A stretch of DNA of 45,697 nucleotides, taken from positions 1-45,697 of the forward strand of contig DEDT01000019.1 of NCBI GenBank assembly GCA_002350105.1. The letters run 5' to 3'. This document shows positions 15,951 through 24,449 of the stretch, in pieces. Position 1 is the first letter of the stretch, and every line of letters starts with the position of its first letter. The notes beneath the pieces were generated by a model. It had not been told where the DNA came from. It searched no databases and saw only the letters and a program-made list of their open reading frames with translations. Source of the stretch: Selenomonadaceae bacterium UBA2897. GTDB lineage: Bacteria > Bacillota > Negativicutes > Selenomonadales > Selenomonadaceae. The translations under genes were made by a program, and so were the position numbers.

Positions 15951-16080
15951 GGACACCCTCCGCCTCGCTACGCTCAGCACCTCCCTCAAAGAGGGAGGCA
16001 AGTCTTGCCCTTCTCTGCGAGATACAAGTCTTGGCCCCCCTCTCTGAGGGGGCTGTCAGCGCCAGCTGACTGAGGGTGTC
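15951..16080. repeat. palindromic intergenic element, about 130 bp
   Basis: Bounded by GACACCCTC (15952-15960) and GAGGGTGTC (16072-16080). Inside are three hairpins: CCTCCCTC/GAGGGAGG (about 15980-15998), CCCCCTC/GAGGGGG (about 16035-16052) and GTCAGC/GCTGAC (16055-16070). It encodes nothing. The same outer arms form the hairpin at 12733-12756. It resembles REP/MITE-like interspersed repeats and may also help end transcription from sdhB. Confidence 0.8.
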
Positions 16081-16093
16081 TTTTGCTTATTTT

Positions 16094-16846
16094 TTAGTGG
16101 TTGAAGATATTCTTCAGTGCCTGCTTGTTGACGTCGCGGTTCAGCTGGGCGAGGTAGGTCGTCAGCTTGATCTTCTTCGGGCAGACCTCGACGCAATTCT
16201 GGCTGTTGCCGCAGCTCGTGATGCCGCCCTTCTCCATCAGGGCATTCAGGCGCTTCGGTGCGTCGAACTTGCCCAGCGGATGCAGGTTGAAGAGATACGC
16301 CTGGACCGTCGGAGCCGGGCCGATGAAGTCGGACTGCGGGCCGACGTTCGGGCATGCCTCGAGGCAGCAGCCGCACGTCATGCAGTGCGAGATCTCATAG
16401 GCCGTCTGAGCCGTGTACGGGTTCTGGATCGGGGCATCCTTGACTTCCCAGGTACCATCGACCTCAACCCAGCCCTGAATGCGCTTCAGGGACTCAAACA
16501 TCACGGAGCGGTCGATCAGCAGGTCGCGGATGACCGGGAACGTGCGTGCCGGTGCCAGGTGAATCGGCTGATCCAGCTTGTCAACCAGCGAGCAGCAGGC
16601 CTGACGGGCTTTGCCGTTGATGACCATCATGCAGGCGCCGCAGACTTTCTCCAGGCAGTTGCACTCCCAGACGACTGGGGCGACTTTCTTGCCATCCACG
16701 GTCACCGGGTTCTTCTGGATCTCCATCAGCGCAGCCACGACGTTGAGGCCGGGACGATAGGGTACATCGAACTCCTGCGTGTACGGCTTCGCATCCGGGC
16801 CGTCCTGGCGCTCGATAATAAATCTTACAGTTTTCTGTTCTGCCAT
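16094..16846 (-). CDS. sdhB: fumarate reductase/succinate dehydrogenase iron-sulfur subunit
   Basis: 250 residues. It carries electrons between the flavoprotein and the cytochrome b. Cysteine groups for the three clusters are visible: CNCLEKVCGACM plus ARQACC (2Fe-2S, N-terminal half), HCMTCGCCLEACPN (4Fe-4S, about residue 155) and SCGNSQNCVEVCPKKIK (about 210). The spacing matches the FrdB/SdhB type found with a single cytochrome b558-type SdhC. GGAGG precedes the start. Last gene of the fum-frd operon. In a fermenting anaerobe the complex most likely runs as fumarate reductase. Confidence 0.95.
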   Translation of the reverse strand: MAEQKTVRFIIERQDGPDAKPYTQEFDVPYRPGLNVVAALMEIQKNPVTVDGKKVAPVVWECNCLEKVCGACMMVINGKARQACCSLVDKLDQPIHLAPARTFPVIRDLLIDRSVMFESLKRIQGWVEVDGTWEVKDAPIQNPYTAQTAYEISHCMTCGCCLEACPNVGPQSDFIGPAPTVQAYLFNLHPLGKFDAPKRLNALMEKGGITSCGNSQNCVEVCPKKIKLTTYLAQLNRDVNKQALKNIFNH

Positions 16847-16863
16847 TCTCTTTGTCCTCCCTC

Positions 16864-18765
16864 TTACTCTTTCTTGGCTACGGCGTAGTTACGCAGACGC
16901 GGCTTGATGAGAGAGTGCTCGAACTCGCGGTAGGAAACTTCCGGCTGCTCCGTCTCCTGGTTGAAGGAAACAATCGTCGTGCGCATGAACTTCTTGTCGT
17001 CGCGCTCCATGAAGACGAGGTCGCCCTTTTCGTCCATCGCGCGATGCGTCTCCGGATCGAAGTGGAACTTGCCGACCTTCTTCTCGATGCGCTCCTTGAG
17101 CTCCGGATCCATATCCGGATAGTCCGTATCGAGGACGATCTTCGCATGAGCACCGCGGCTCTCGTCGCGGAGCAGGGCGGACTTCGTGATGGCCATCGCG
17201 TAGATGATCATGTTGCGCAGCTGACGCACGAACATAGCTTCCTGGTTGGCCCAGGTGCCGTGGTCCGTCACGCCGATGTCGTTCCACTCCTTGAGGATTT
17301 CGTTGAGTTCGACCATGCACTGTTTCAGGCCGTTGTTGTCGCGCTCGACGGAGACATATTTGTACATGACGTCACCGAGTTTATGATGCAGCTGATGCGC
17401 ATTCACGGAGCCGTTCATGTTGCGGATCTTGTCGAACTCGTCGACGCACTCCTTGCGGGCTTTCTCCATCTCCTCCTGCGTGAGCGCATCGCCAGCCTCG
17501 CTGCTGCAGGCTACACGCAGAGCCTCCGGACCGGAGACCGTGCCGGAGTAGGTAGCGGAGAGCAGGGAGTTCGCGCCGAGACGGTTTGCACCGTGATACT
17601 GGTAGTCGCACTCGCCGGAAGCCAGCAGGCCCGGGATGTTCGTATGATGCATGCGATCGACCCAAATACCACCCATGGAGTAATGGATGGACGGGAAGAT
17701 CTCCATCGGCACCTTGCGCGGATCCTCGCCCATGAAGTCGCCGTACATCTCAAGGATGCCGCCGAGCTTGCGCTCCAGGTAATCCGCCGGGATGTGGGAG
17801 AGGTCGAGGTAGACGCGGTTCGGGTTATGCATGCCGAGACCCATGTGAACGACGACTTTGTAGATGGCGCGGGAAGCGACATCACGCGGCACAAGGTTGC
17901 CGTATGCCGGGTACATATCCTCGAGGAAGTACCAGCGCTCTTTCTCGCCCGTCTCCGGGTTCTTGCGCCATACCCAGATGCGGCCACCCTCGCCGCGGCA
18001 AGCCTCGGACATCAGGCGGTTCTTATCCGTGCCCGGGATAGCGGTCGGATGAATCTGCAGGAACTCGGGGTTGCCGAGCTCAGCGCCCTGCTGGTACACA
18101 GCGGAGACGGCGGAGCCGTTGCAGATCGTGGATGCCGTGCAGCGGCCATATACCTGGCCAGGGCCGCCCGTCGCGAGGATGACTGCGTCAGCCGGGAACG
18201 AGACGATCTCGTTGGAGTTCATGTTCTGCGCGACGATACCGCGGCAGACACCCTGCTTGTTGCGGATGATCTTGATGAACTCCCAGAACTCGTACTTCTT
18301 CACGCCGCCCTTGACTTCCCAGCGACGAACCTGCTCGTCGAGCGCGTACAGGAGCTGCTGACCCGTCGTGGAGCCCGCGAAGACCGTGCGCTTGTTCTTC
18401 TGACCGCCGAAGTTACGGAGGTCGAGCACGCCCTCAGCCGTACGCGTGAAAGGCACGCCCATGCGGTCGAACATCTTGATCAGCTTCGGCGCTGCCTCGA
18501 CCATGCCCTTGACGGCGAGCTGGTCGGCGAGGAAGTCGCCGCCATATACCGTATCATCGAAATGCTCATAGATGGAGTCATGCTCCCCCTTCGTGTCCAT
18601 GCAGGCGTTGATGCCGCCCTGCGCGCACAGGGAATGGGAGCGTTTGACCGGGCAGTAGGAGAACAGGTCAACCTTGCTGCCTGCCTCGCAGATTTTCAGC
18701 GTAGCCATAAGGCCGGAGAGGCCGCCGCCTACGACGATAATCTTTTTTTCTGGTTTTTTAGCCAT
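16864..18765 (-). CDS. sdhA: fumarate reductase/succinate dehydrogenase flavoprotein subunit
   Basis: 633 residues. The dinucleotide-binding motif IIVVGGGLSGLMATLKICEA starts at about residue 9. The motif RSHSLCAQGGINACM (about 43) contains the His that usually binds FAD covalently. Further family segments are NGSAVSAVYQQGAELGNPEF and MGGIWVDRM with GLLASGECDYQYHGANRLGA. It reduces fumarate at the cytosolic face. AAGGAG precedes the start. It lies between sdhC and sdhB (28 and 17 bases), so all three are co-transcribed. Length fits the non-proteobacterial type. Confidence 0.96.
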   Translation of the reverse strand: MAKKPEKKIIVVGGGLSGLMATLKICEAGSKVDLFSYCPVKRSHSLCAQGGINACMDTKGEHDSIYEHFDDTVYGGDFLADQLAVKGMVEAAPKLIKMFDRMGVPFTRTAEGVLDLRNFGGQKNKRTVFAGSTTGQQLLYALDEQVRRWEVKGGVKKYEFWEFIKIIRNKQGVCRGIVAQNMNSNEIVSFPADAVILATGGPGQVYGRCTASTICNGSAVSAVYQQGAELGNPEFLQIHPTAIPGTDKNRLMSEACRGEGGRIWVWRKNPETGEKERWYFLEDMYPAYGNLVPRDVASRAIYKVVVHMGLGMHNPNRVYLDLSHIPADYLERKLGGILEMYGDFMGEDPRKVPMEIFPSIHYSMGGIWVDRMHHTNIPGLLASGECDYQYHGANRLGANSLLSATYSGTVSGPEALRVACSSEAGDALTQEEMEKARKECVDEFDKIRNMNGSVNAHQLHHKLGDVMYKYVSVERDNNGLKQCMVELNEILKEWNDIGVTDHGTWANQEAMFVRQLRNMIIYAMAITKSALLRDESRGAHAKIVLDTDYPDMDPELKERIEKKVGKFHFDPETHRAMDEKGDLVFMERDDKKFMRTTIVSFNQETEQPEVSYREFEHSLIKPRLRNYAVAKKE

Positions 18766-18793
18766 TCGTAAATCTCCTTTTCTTACAGCGAGC

Positions 18794-19420
18794 TTACATC
18801 ACAAAGTAGCTGCCCATGAACACGAGCGTGATGAGGCACATGACGATGCAGAGCAGCGTGCTCAGGCAGGCGATTACCTTCTGGACGCGCGGGCCCTTGG
18901 CGATGCCCCAGGTCATGCAGAACGTCGTGATACCATTGCAGAAATGGAAGATGGCGGCGAACATACCGAGGATGTAGAGGACCGTCGTGATCGGGCTGCT
19001 CGTGAAGAGGTTATGCAGCAGCTCGTAGGAAATCGGCGTGCCCGTGATGCCCTTCGTGAAGATGCGCAGGTAGCCGATATGCCAGATGAGGAATACGACG
19101 AGGTACCAGGCCGTCCAGCGCTGCAGCGCGAACTGCCAGTTGCGGCAGAAGCCATACTGGCGCGGGTTGTTCTTCGCCTGCAGGGCGATGTAGACGCCGT
19201 AGATGCCGTGGAACAGCAGCGGTACGGCAATCGCGCAGACCTCAATCGCGAGGAAAATCGGATGCGGAATGAGTTCCATCATGGCGAGAGCGCCATTCAG
19301 CGCAGCTGCACCGCCGATAGCCATGGAGTTCGTGAAGATGTGCTCGAAGATCACACCGCCGAGAATCAGCAGGCCGACGAGGGAATGCAGACGACGCAGG
19401 TAAAAAGTTGTGTGAAACAT
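18794..19420 (-). CDS. sdhC: succinate dehydrogenase/fumarate reductase cytochrome b558 subunit
   Basis: 208 residues from the ATG at 19420 (AGGAGG upstream); the longer frame has no ribosome site. About five membrane helices are seen, with histidines suited to two haems: RRLHSLVG, GGVIFEHIF, LFHGIYGVYI, LIWHIGYL and AIFHFCNGI. This is the one-subunit anchor type (b558 family), with quinone-linked electron transfer. There is no separate SdhD, as expected for this type. It is the first of the three frd/sdh genes, about 100 bases after fumB. Confidence 0.93.
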   Translation of the reverse strand: MFHTTFYLRRLHSLVGLLILGGVIFEHIFTNSMAIGGAAALNGALAMMELIPHPIFLAIEVCAIAVPLLFHGIYGVYIALQAKNNPRQYGFCRNWQFALQRWTAWYLVVFLIWHIGYLRIFTKGITGTPISYELLHNLFTSSPITTVLYILGMFAAIFHFCNGITTFCMTWGIAKGPRVQKVIACLSTLLCIVMCLITLVFMGSYFVM

Positions 19421-19517
19421 TCTATACCTCCTAAAAGTGCACGTGATGACAGGAACACGCCGCGGACAGCCAGGCATTGCCCGGCTGTCCGCGATCTTAA
19501 TTCCTGCAGCAGCGATA

Positions 19518-20084
19518 TCAATAGCCTTTCAGCGTACGATATTTCTTCTGGTTGATGTCATAGAGGTTGTTGCCCTCGCAGTCGATAACGACGATGGCCG
19601 GGAAGTCCTCAACCGTCAGCTTCGCGAGTGCCTCCGGACCGAGTTCCGGATAGGCGATGACTTCATACTTCTTGACGGATTTCGCGATGTAGGCAGCGGC
19701 ACCGCCGACAGCGGCGAAATACGTCACGCCGTTCTTCTTCATGGAGTCCACGACGGCCTGCGTGCGGGAGCCCTTGCCGATCATGCCCTTGATGCCCTGA
19801 TCAAGCATCGTCGGCGTGTAGGCATCCATACGGCCGGAAGTCGTCGGGCCGCAGGAACCGATCGGATCGCCCGGCTTAGCCGGCGTCGGGCCGAGGTAAT
19901 AGACCATCTTGTCGTGCCAGTCAATCGGCAGCTTCTCGCCAGCGGCGAGAGCCTCGGTCATCTTCTTGTGCGCCGCGTCGCGGGCCGCATAGATTTCGCC
20001 CGTGATGAGGACGGAGTCACCGATATGCAGTTTCTTGGAATCTTCTGCCGTAAACGGCGTGTGAATGCGAATAGGTTCTGCCAT
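19518..20084 (-). CDS. fumB: class I fumarate hydratase, beta subunit
   Basis: 188 residues. The C-terminal-type domain of Fe-S fumarase/tartrate dehydratase, encoded separately. Family motifs: GDSVLITGEIYAARDAAHKK, GPTPAKPGDPIGSCGPTTSG, GKGSRTQAVVDSMKKNGVTY and FAAVGGAAAYIAKSVK, ending with ELGPEALAKLTVEDFPAIVV. It joins the alpha chain encoded 22 bases upstream to interconvert malate and fumarate. Co-transcription with frd/sdh puts the two last steps to succinate under one control. L(+)-tartrate dehydratase is the alternative, but the operon favours fumarase. Confidence 0.93.
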   Translation of the reverse strand: MAEPIRIHTPFTAEDSKKLHIGDSVLITGEIYAARDAAHKKMTEALAAGEKLPIDWHDKMVYYLGPTPAKPGDPIGSCGPTTSGRMDAYTPTMLDQGIKGMIGKGSRTQAVVDSMKKNGVTYFAAVGGAAAYIAKSVKKYEVIAYPELGPEALAKLTVEDFPAIVVIDCEGNNLYDINQKKYRTLKGY

Positions 20085-20106
20085 GTTTATCTCTCTCCTC
20101 TCCCAA

Positions 20107-20949
20107 TCAAAGCGTACGGGTCTTATGACGCATCGCGTGGCAGCAGATGGTAACGGCTACCGGCAGCATGGCGATATGCGTCGGACCCCACTCGATATTG
20201 ACACCCAGGCAGGTCGTCGTGCCGCCGAGCTGCGGTCCGATACCGGTCTGGTTGACCAGCTCAAGGAGCTCATCTTCGAGTTTGGCATAGCGCGGGTCAG
20301 GATTGTGAGAGCCTACAGCGCGGGTCAGGGCAATCTTAGACATCACGCAGGCGCGGTCCATGTTGCCGCCGATGCCGATACCGAGTACCGTCGGCGGGCA
20401 GGGGTTCATGCTGGCATGCAGCACGATGTCCATGACGGCCTTCTTGACGCCCTCGACGCCGTCGGCCGGCACGAGCATGCGCACGCCGCCCTTGTTCTCG
20501 GAGCCGGCGCCTTTCGGCTCAATCGTGATTTTCAGCTGGTCGCCCGGCACGATCTTCGTGTAGATGACGCCTGGCGTGTTGTCCTTCGTGTTCACGCGGT
20601 TGAACAGCGGCTCGCCGACAACGGATTTACGCAGATAGCCATCGACATAGCCCTTGGCAATACCGGCGTTAACCGCATCGTTCAAATCGCCGCCCGTGAT
20701 GTGGAGGTCCTGGCCAACCTCCAGGAACACGATGACCATGCCCGTGTCCTGGCAGTAGGGGCGGTCCTCGGTCTTAGCGATTTCCGCATTCTTCAGAATC
20801 TGGTCCAGCACCGCCTGGCCAGCCGGGGACTTCTCGGTCTCACGGCCCTTTTTCAGCGCGGCCACGACATCCTCAGGCAGATAGTAGGCTGCCTCCTTGC
20901 ACATCTCGGCCACATTTTCCGTGATTGTTTTTGCGTCGAGTTCTCGCAA
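20107..20949 (-). CDS. fumA: class I fumarate hydratase, alpha subunit
   Basis: 280 residues from a TTG at 20949. This start has GGGAGGG 6 bases upstream and gives MRELDAKTITENVAEMC, the usual N-terminus of the family; an ATG at 20964 has no ribosome site. The cysteines for the 4Fe-4S cluster are in RPYCQDTGM, HASMNPCPPTVLG and GGTTTCLGVN. The enzyme hydrates fumarate or dehydrates malate. First gene of the fumA-fumB-sdhC-sdhA-sdhB operon, 45 bases from the predicted promoter -10. Confidence 0.94.
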   Translation of the reverse strand: MRELDAKTITENVAEMCKEAAYYLPEDVVAALKKGRETEKSPAGQAVLDQILKNAEIAKTEDRPYCQDTGMVIVFLEVGQDLHITGGDLNDAVNAGIAKGYVDGYLRKSVVGEPLFNRVNTKDNTPGVIYTKIVPGDQLKITIEPKGAGSENKGGVRMLVPADGVEGVKKAVMDIVLHASMNPCPPTVLGIGIGGNMDRACVMSKIALTRAVGSHNPDPRYAKLEDELLELVNQTGIGPQLGGTTTCLGVNIEWGPTHIAMLPVAVTICCHAMRHKTRTL

Positions 20950-20993
20950 AGTGATCCCTCCCATAAATACAACTTATCACACATCCTGGGTTC

Positions 20994-21022
20994 ATCATAG
21001 CATATTTTACCTGCCCTTACAA
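20994..21022 (-). promoter_or_regulatory. promoter of the fum-frd operon
   Basis: On the minus strand TTGTAA (21022 to 21017), a 17-base spacer and TATGAT (20999 to 20994), 45 bases before the TTG start of fumA. Close to the sigma-70 consensus. Confidence 0.8.
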
Positions 21023-21107
21023 GCGGAGGAAAACGCCCGGAACCCGCGTAAAACATGAACTCCGTTCACTTTTCCCTTCCTCCTCCGGAGGGTAAAATCT
21101 GTTAGAC

Positions 21108-21123
21108 TGTGAGATTATTCACA
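21108..21123. promoter_or_regulatory. TGTGA-N6-TCACA palindrome, CRP/FNR- or Rex-type operator
   Basis: Exact TGTGA (21108-21112), GATTAT, TCACA (21119-21123). The arms equal the CRP half-sites and also the core of many Rex operators. It lies about 85 bases upstream of the fum-frd -35. No regulator gene is nearby, so the factor is unknown. Confidence 0.55.
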
Positions 21124-21150
21124 TCTACGGTTTTAATTAAACATAGAACG

Positions 21151-21187
21151 AAAAAATCCTGCTAAAAATTCAGCAGGAAAAAAATAT
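21151..21187 (-). terminator. terminator after yfcE (bidirectional)
   Basis: CCTGCT (21158-21163) pairs with AGCAGG (21172-21177). It is followed by T-runs in both directions. It lies about 80 bases past the yfcE-like stop; the rest of the 20950-21267 gap holds the fum-frd promoter and the palindrome only. Confidence 0.75.
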
Positions 21188-21267
21188 TTTTATAAATTAT
21201 TGTCCACGATATTCTCATGTATTACATTTATGGACAAAATGCAATTTGTACATAATGACGCCCCTTT

Positions 21268-21756
21268 TCAGCGCTCCAGCCGGTACAGTTCGCCGGTCGG
21301 CTGCTGTTCCGGCAGAAGCTCCAAAAGCATGAACGACCCCGCGCGCTCGTCCCGGGGCCGGGAGATGCTGCCCGGATTCACCACGGTCATGGCCCCCGGC
21401 AGAAACTCCGCGCAGTGGGTATGACCATAGATGGCCACGTCGCAGTCCTGGTTCAGCGCGTGCTGCACGAGCATGTCCGTGGTCCAGCGCACGCCAAACA
21501 TGTGGCCATGGGTGAGCAGCAGGCGGTGGCCGCCGAGCTCCAGCACGAGCTCCTCCGGCACGCGGCTGTCTGGCCAATCGTTGTTGCCCGGTACCTTGTA
21601 GACCTTTTGCTGTGTCAGCATGGCCAGATAGTCGGCATCCGGCAGTACGTCGCCCGCGTGGAGCCAGAGCTCCGCCTCTGCGGCCGCGGGATGGGCCAGC
21701 ATATCCTCCAGCGCATGCGTATCGCCATGGCTGTCGCTCACAATACCGATTTTCAT
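21268..21756 (-). CDS. YfcE/MJ0936-type metallophosphoesterase
   Basis: 162 residues from the ATG at 21756, which overlaps the rdgB stop by four bases. The dinuclear-metal phosphoesterase motifs are complete: IVSDSHGD, LHAGDVL, VPGNNDW, LLTHGHMFG and IYGHTHCAEF, ending in NPGSISRPR. The family hydrolyses phosphodiesters in vitro; the natural substrate is unclear. Third gene of rph-rdgB-yfcE, the same order as rph-ysnA-ysnB in Bacillus. Confidence 0.9.
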   Translation of the reverse strand: MKIGIVSDSHGDTHALEDMLAHPAAAEAELWLHAGDVLPDADYLAMLTQQKVYKVPGNNDWPDSRVPEELVLELGGHRLLLTHGHMFGVRWTTDMLVQHALNQDCDVAIYGHTHCAEFLPGAMTVVNPGSISRPRDERAGSFMLLELLPEQQPTGELYRLER

Positions 21757-22343
21757 TTCAGATAATCCTCCAAAGCCGGAATGAAGTCGCGGAGAGCCGC
21801 GCCGCGGTGGCTGATCTGCTGCTTCGCCGCCAGTGTCAGCTCCGCCATGCTCTGCGCACCGCGGTAGAAATACGGGTCGTAGCCGAAGCCGTTTGTGCCG
21901 CGAGGCGCCGTGCGCACCTCGCCGTCGCAACGGCCGTCGGCCACGATTTCATGACCATCCGTATCGACGAAGAGCAATACGCAGCGATAGTCCGCGGGCG
22001 AGCTCTCCTGCCCGCGCGCCCTGAGCTCCGCCACGAGCTTGCGGTTGTTGGCCTCGTCGTCGCCGTGTACGCCCGCGAAGCGCGCGGAATGCACGCCCGG
22101 CGCGCCGCCGAGCAGCGCGACCTCGAGCCCTGAGTCATCGGCGATGCAGGCGCAGTGCGTCTTCTGCATATAATAACGCGCCTTGATGCGCGCATTGTCC
22201 TCAAAGGTCTTGCCGTCCTCCACGGGCTCCGCCATGGCGGGGAAATCCGCCAGCGACAACAGTTCGATGGGCAGGTGCGCCAGCACTTCCCGCAGTTCGC
22301 GCACCTTGCCCTGATTCTTCGTGGCTAAAACAACTTTTTTCAT
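21753..22343 (-). CDS. rdgB: XTP/dITP diphosphatase (non-canonical purine NTPase)
   Basis: 196 residues from the ATG at 22343, with GAGGTG upstream. HAM1/RdgB family: VVLATKNQGKVRELREVL at the N-terminus, CIADDSGLEVALLGGAPG (about residue 65) and HSARFAG, then FGYDPYF. It removes dITP, XTP and ITP to avoid mis-incorporation. It starts 8 bases after rph and overlaps the next gene by four bases. Confidence 0.95.
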   Translation of the reverse strand: MKKVVLATKNQGKVRELREVLAHLPIELLSLADFPAMAEPVEDGKTFEDNARIKARYYMQKTHCACIADDSGLEVALLGGAPGVHSARFAGVHGDDEANNRKLVAELRARGQESSPADYRCVLLFVDTDGHEIVADGRCDGEVRTAPRGTNGFGYDPYFYRGAQSMAELTLAAKQQISHRGAALRDFIPALEDYLK

Positions 22344-22351
22344 CCTGCACC

Positions 22352-23098
22352 TCACCCTTCACGGCCCACGAGCCAGTCGAGCTCGCCGCCGAGGATATCC
22401 TTCTCGTAATCGATGAGCGCGCGACAGCCTTTCTCCCCGAGGGCCAGCAGCTGCCTGAGCTCCGCGCGCGTGTAGGGCCGGCCCTCGCCCGTGCCCTGCA
22501 GCTCGACGAAGTTCCCCGCGCCGCTCATCACGATATTCATATCGACCAGTGCCTGCGCGTCCTCCTCATAGCAGAGGTCCAGCAGCGGTGTCCCGTCCGC
22601 CGCGATGCCGGCGCTGATGGCCGCGAGGAAATCTCGCACGGGGAAAATCCTTCCCTTCTGGTAAAAGCCGGCACAGGCCTCTACGAGGGCCACGAAGGCG
22701 CCCGTGATGGACGCCGTGCGCGTACCGCCATCGGCCTGAATTACATCGCAGTCCAGCTGGATCGTGCGCTCGCCGAGCGCCCCGAGATCCACGACGGAAC
22801 GCAGGCTGCGGCCGATGAGGCGCTGGATCTCCTGCGTGCGGCCACTCTGCCTGCCGCGCACGGCCTCGCGCGGCGTGCGGCTGGCCGTCGCCGTGGGCAG
22901 CAGCGCATACTCCGCCGTAATCCAGCCCTGCCCTGTGCCGCGCTGAAAGAAGGGCACGCGCTCCTCAACCGTCGCGGCGCAGATGACCTTCGTATCGCCC
23001 AGCTCCACGAGCACGGAAGCGGCAGGGCCGCGCTGGAAGTGCCGCATCATGCGGCAGGGCCGCAGCGCATCCGCCGCCCGCTCCAGATATCTCACCAT
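22352..23098 (-). CDS. rph: ribonuclease PH
   Basis: 248 residues. A phosphorolytic 3'-5' exoribonuclease that trims tRNA 3' ends. Diagnostic segments: GWITAEYALLPTAT, RQSGRTQEIQRLIGRSLR (phosphate/RNA binding), IQLDCDVIQADGGTRTASIT, and the C-terminal AEL-rich helix. The N-terminus is slightly diverged (LRPCRMMRHFQRGPAASVLV). GGAGGTGA precedes the start. It heads the rph-rdgB-yfcE operon and follows a terminator. Confidence 0.96.
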   Translation of the reverse strand: MVRYLERAADALRPCRMMRHFQRGPAASVLVELGDTKVICAATVEERVPFFQRGTGQGWITAEYALLPTATASRTPREAVRGRQSGRTQEIQRLIGRSLRSVVDLGALGERTIQLDCDVIQADGGTRTASITGAFVALVEACAGFYQKGRIFPVRDFLAAISAGIAADGTPLLDLCYEEDAQALVDMNIVMSGAGNFVELQGTGEGRPYTRAELRQLLALGEKGCRALIDYEKDILGGELDWLVGREG

Positions 23099-23143
23099 CC
23101 TGTCACCTCCCGAATTTCCTGGTTTTACTATGTTTCGAAAAAA

Positions 23144-23163
23144 GCCTTCCCCACGGGGAAGGC
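23144..23163 (-). terminator. terminator before rph
   Basis: GCCTTCCC/GGGAAGGC stem with a short CCACG-type loop, then TTTTTT on the minus strand. It ends the upstream thioesterase group. Confidence 0.9.
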
Positions 23164-23172
23164 TCGATATTT

Positions 23173-23844
23173 TTATTTGCCAGCTTGCTTGCTTTCCTGA
23201 TACTGGCGATAGTTCTTGATGATGCAGATCGGCGTCTTCTGGCTTGCGTTGCCGAAGGGGTTGTCGATGAGCAGCATGCGCGCGATGTCACCATCGACCT
23301 CCGGCGTAATGCCGACCACGCGGCTGCGCTTGAGGTCGTTGACGTCGGCGATCATGGCACCGAAGCAGCCGAGACGCTCCCTGAGGCGCTGGCAAACGCC
23401 ATCCGCGTCCGCCGGGCCGTAGACGATGCACTTGTCGAACGGTGGCATCGTGCCCGTGACGTCGTCGATCATGGCCGTCTCCTTGCCACCCCAGACATAG
23501 AACATGCCGCTCTTGCCCACGAGCTTCGCGAGGAAGCCGCCGAAGAGTGCAACGGCCACGCGCCACTTGCCCTCAACGTTCATCAGGGACTGCATGCCGT
23601 GCGGCGAAGCCAGCGAGCCGTAGTCCGGGATGAAACGGCAGCAGAACTGCGCCACGCGGGAGATCTTCAGGTTCTCCGGACGCACGTAGCGGCCCTGCGT
23701 GATGGCCACGACGCTCTCGGCACTGCAGACGAGGTCGTCGGGGCCGACTTTGCCCTTTGTATAGCGCTCGATACTGTCGATGATATCATCTTTATCCGTC
23801 AGGATGCGCGTCGGCACCGGGACGAGTTCCAATTGGTCTGCCAT
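23173..23844 (-). CDS. coenzyme F420-0:L-glutamate ligase-like protein
   Basis: 223 residues. The pattern with LVPVPTRILTDKDDI near the N-terminus, GPDDLVCSAESVVAITQGR (about residue 35-53) and ASPHGMQSLMNVEGKWRVAV resembles CofE-like (PF01996) proteins. Those are widespread in bacteria that do not make F420. True F420 biosynthesis genes are not in the window, so the substrate may be another glutamylated compound. GAGGAGG precedes the start. Last gene of a three-gene group, closed by a strong terminator. Confidence 0.65.
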   Translation of the reverse strand: MADQLELVPVPTRILTDKDDIIDSIERYTKGKVGPDDLVCSAESVVAITQGRYVRPENLKISRVAQFCCRFIPDYGSLASPHGMQSLMNVEGKWRVAVALFGGFLAKLVGKSGMFYVWGGKETAMIDDVTGTMPPFDKCIVYGPADADGVCQRLRERLGCFGAMIADVNDLKRSRVVGITPEVDGDIARMLLIDNPFGNASQKTPICIIKNYRQYQESKQAGK

Positions 23845-23858
23845 ATGACGATTCCTCC

Positions 23859-24449
23859 TCAGTCCAGGGCCAGCTGCACGCCGGCGAGTTTCGCGATTTC
23901 TTCAGCCGTCAGGATGCACTGCACCTTGCGGTAATGCCAGGGACGGCGGCCCGTCTCCTGCCAGATGCAGTCGAGAGGCACGTCCACCATCTTCGTCAGG
24001 GCCTCGTCGAGCGTCATGCCCTTGCGCGGCTTCAGCTCTACCATCGCATAGAGGTTCAGCTTGTCCTCGTGGCTCGGGTCGCCCTTTTTCTGGATGATCA
24101 CAGCCTCGAAGTAGTTGTCCTCGCGGCGGATGCGCTCGCCGGCCTGGCCGTCCTTCGCCTCGCGCGGATAAAGCTCGCGGTCCATGCAGCCGTGGGCTTC
24201 GATGCCGTCATACTGCTCGTAGGGCAGCTGCGGGCGCACGAAGGCGTCCATGAGCGTCGCGCACTGCTTGCCCTCATTGCGGAAGGCCAGCTGCTTGCTG
24301 ATCACGATATGCTCAGCCGTCTTTTCTTCCACGACAAACGGCGCACTCGTATCCACGACGATGTCCTCTACGCCTGCAACGCAGAGATAGAGCCTGGCCA
24401 CGACGACGGCCAGCACGATGAGACCGATAATGACATATAATGCCGTCAA
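23859..24449 (-). CDS. membrane-anchored protein of unknown function
   Basis: 196 residues from a TTG at 24449, with AGGAGG 7 bases upstream; it overlaps the thioesterase stop (TTGA). One N-terminal membrane helix (LYVIIGLIVLAVVVARLYL) would leave an extracytoplasmic domain of about 170 residues. Notable is the segment RPQLPYEQYDGIEAHGCMDR. I do not recognise the family. The coupling to a thioesterase and an F420-ligase-like gene suggests a shared process that cannot be named. Confidence 0.7.
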   Translation of the reverse strand: MTALYVIIGLIVLAVVVARLYLCVAGVEDIVVDTSAPFVVEEKTAEHIVISKQLAFRNEGKQCATLMDAFVRPQLPYEQYDGIEAHGCMDRELYPREAKDGQAGERIRREDNYFEAVIIQKKGDPSHEDKLNLYAMVELKPRKGMTLDEALTKMVDVPLDCIWQETGRRPWHYRKVQCILTAEEIAKLAGVQLALD

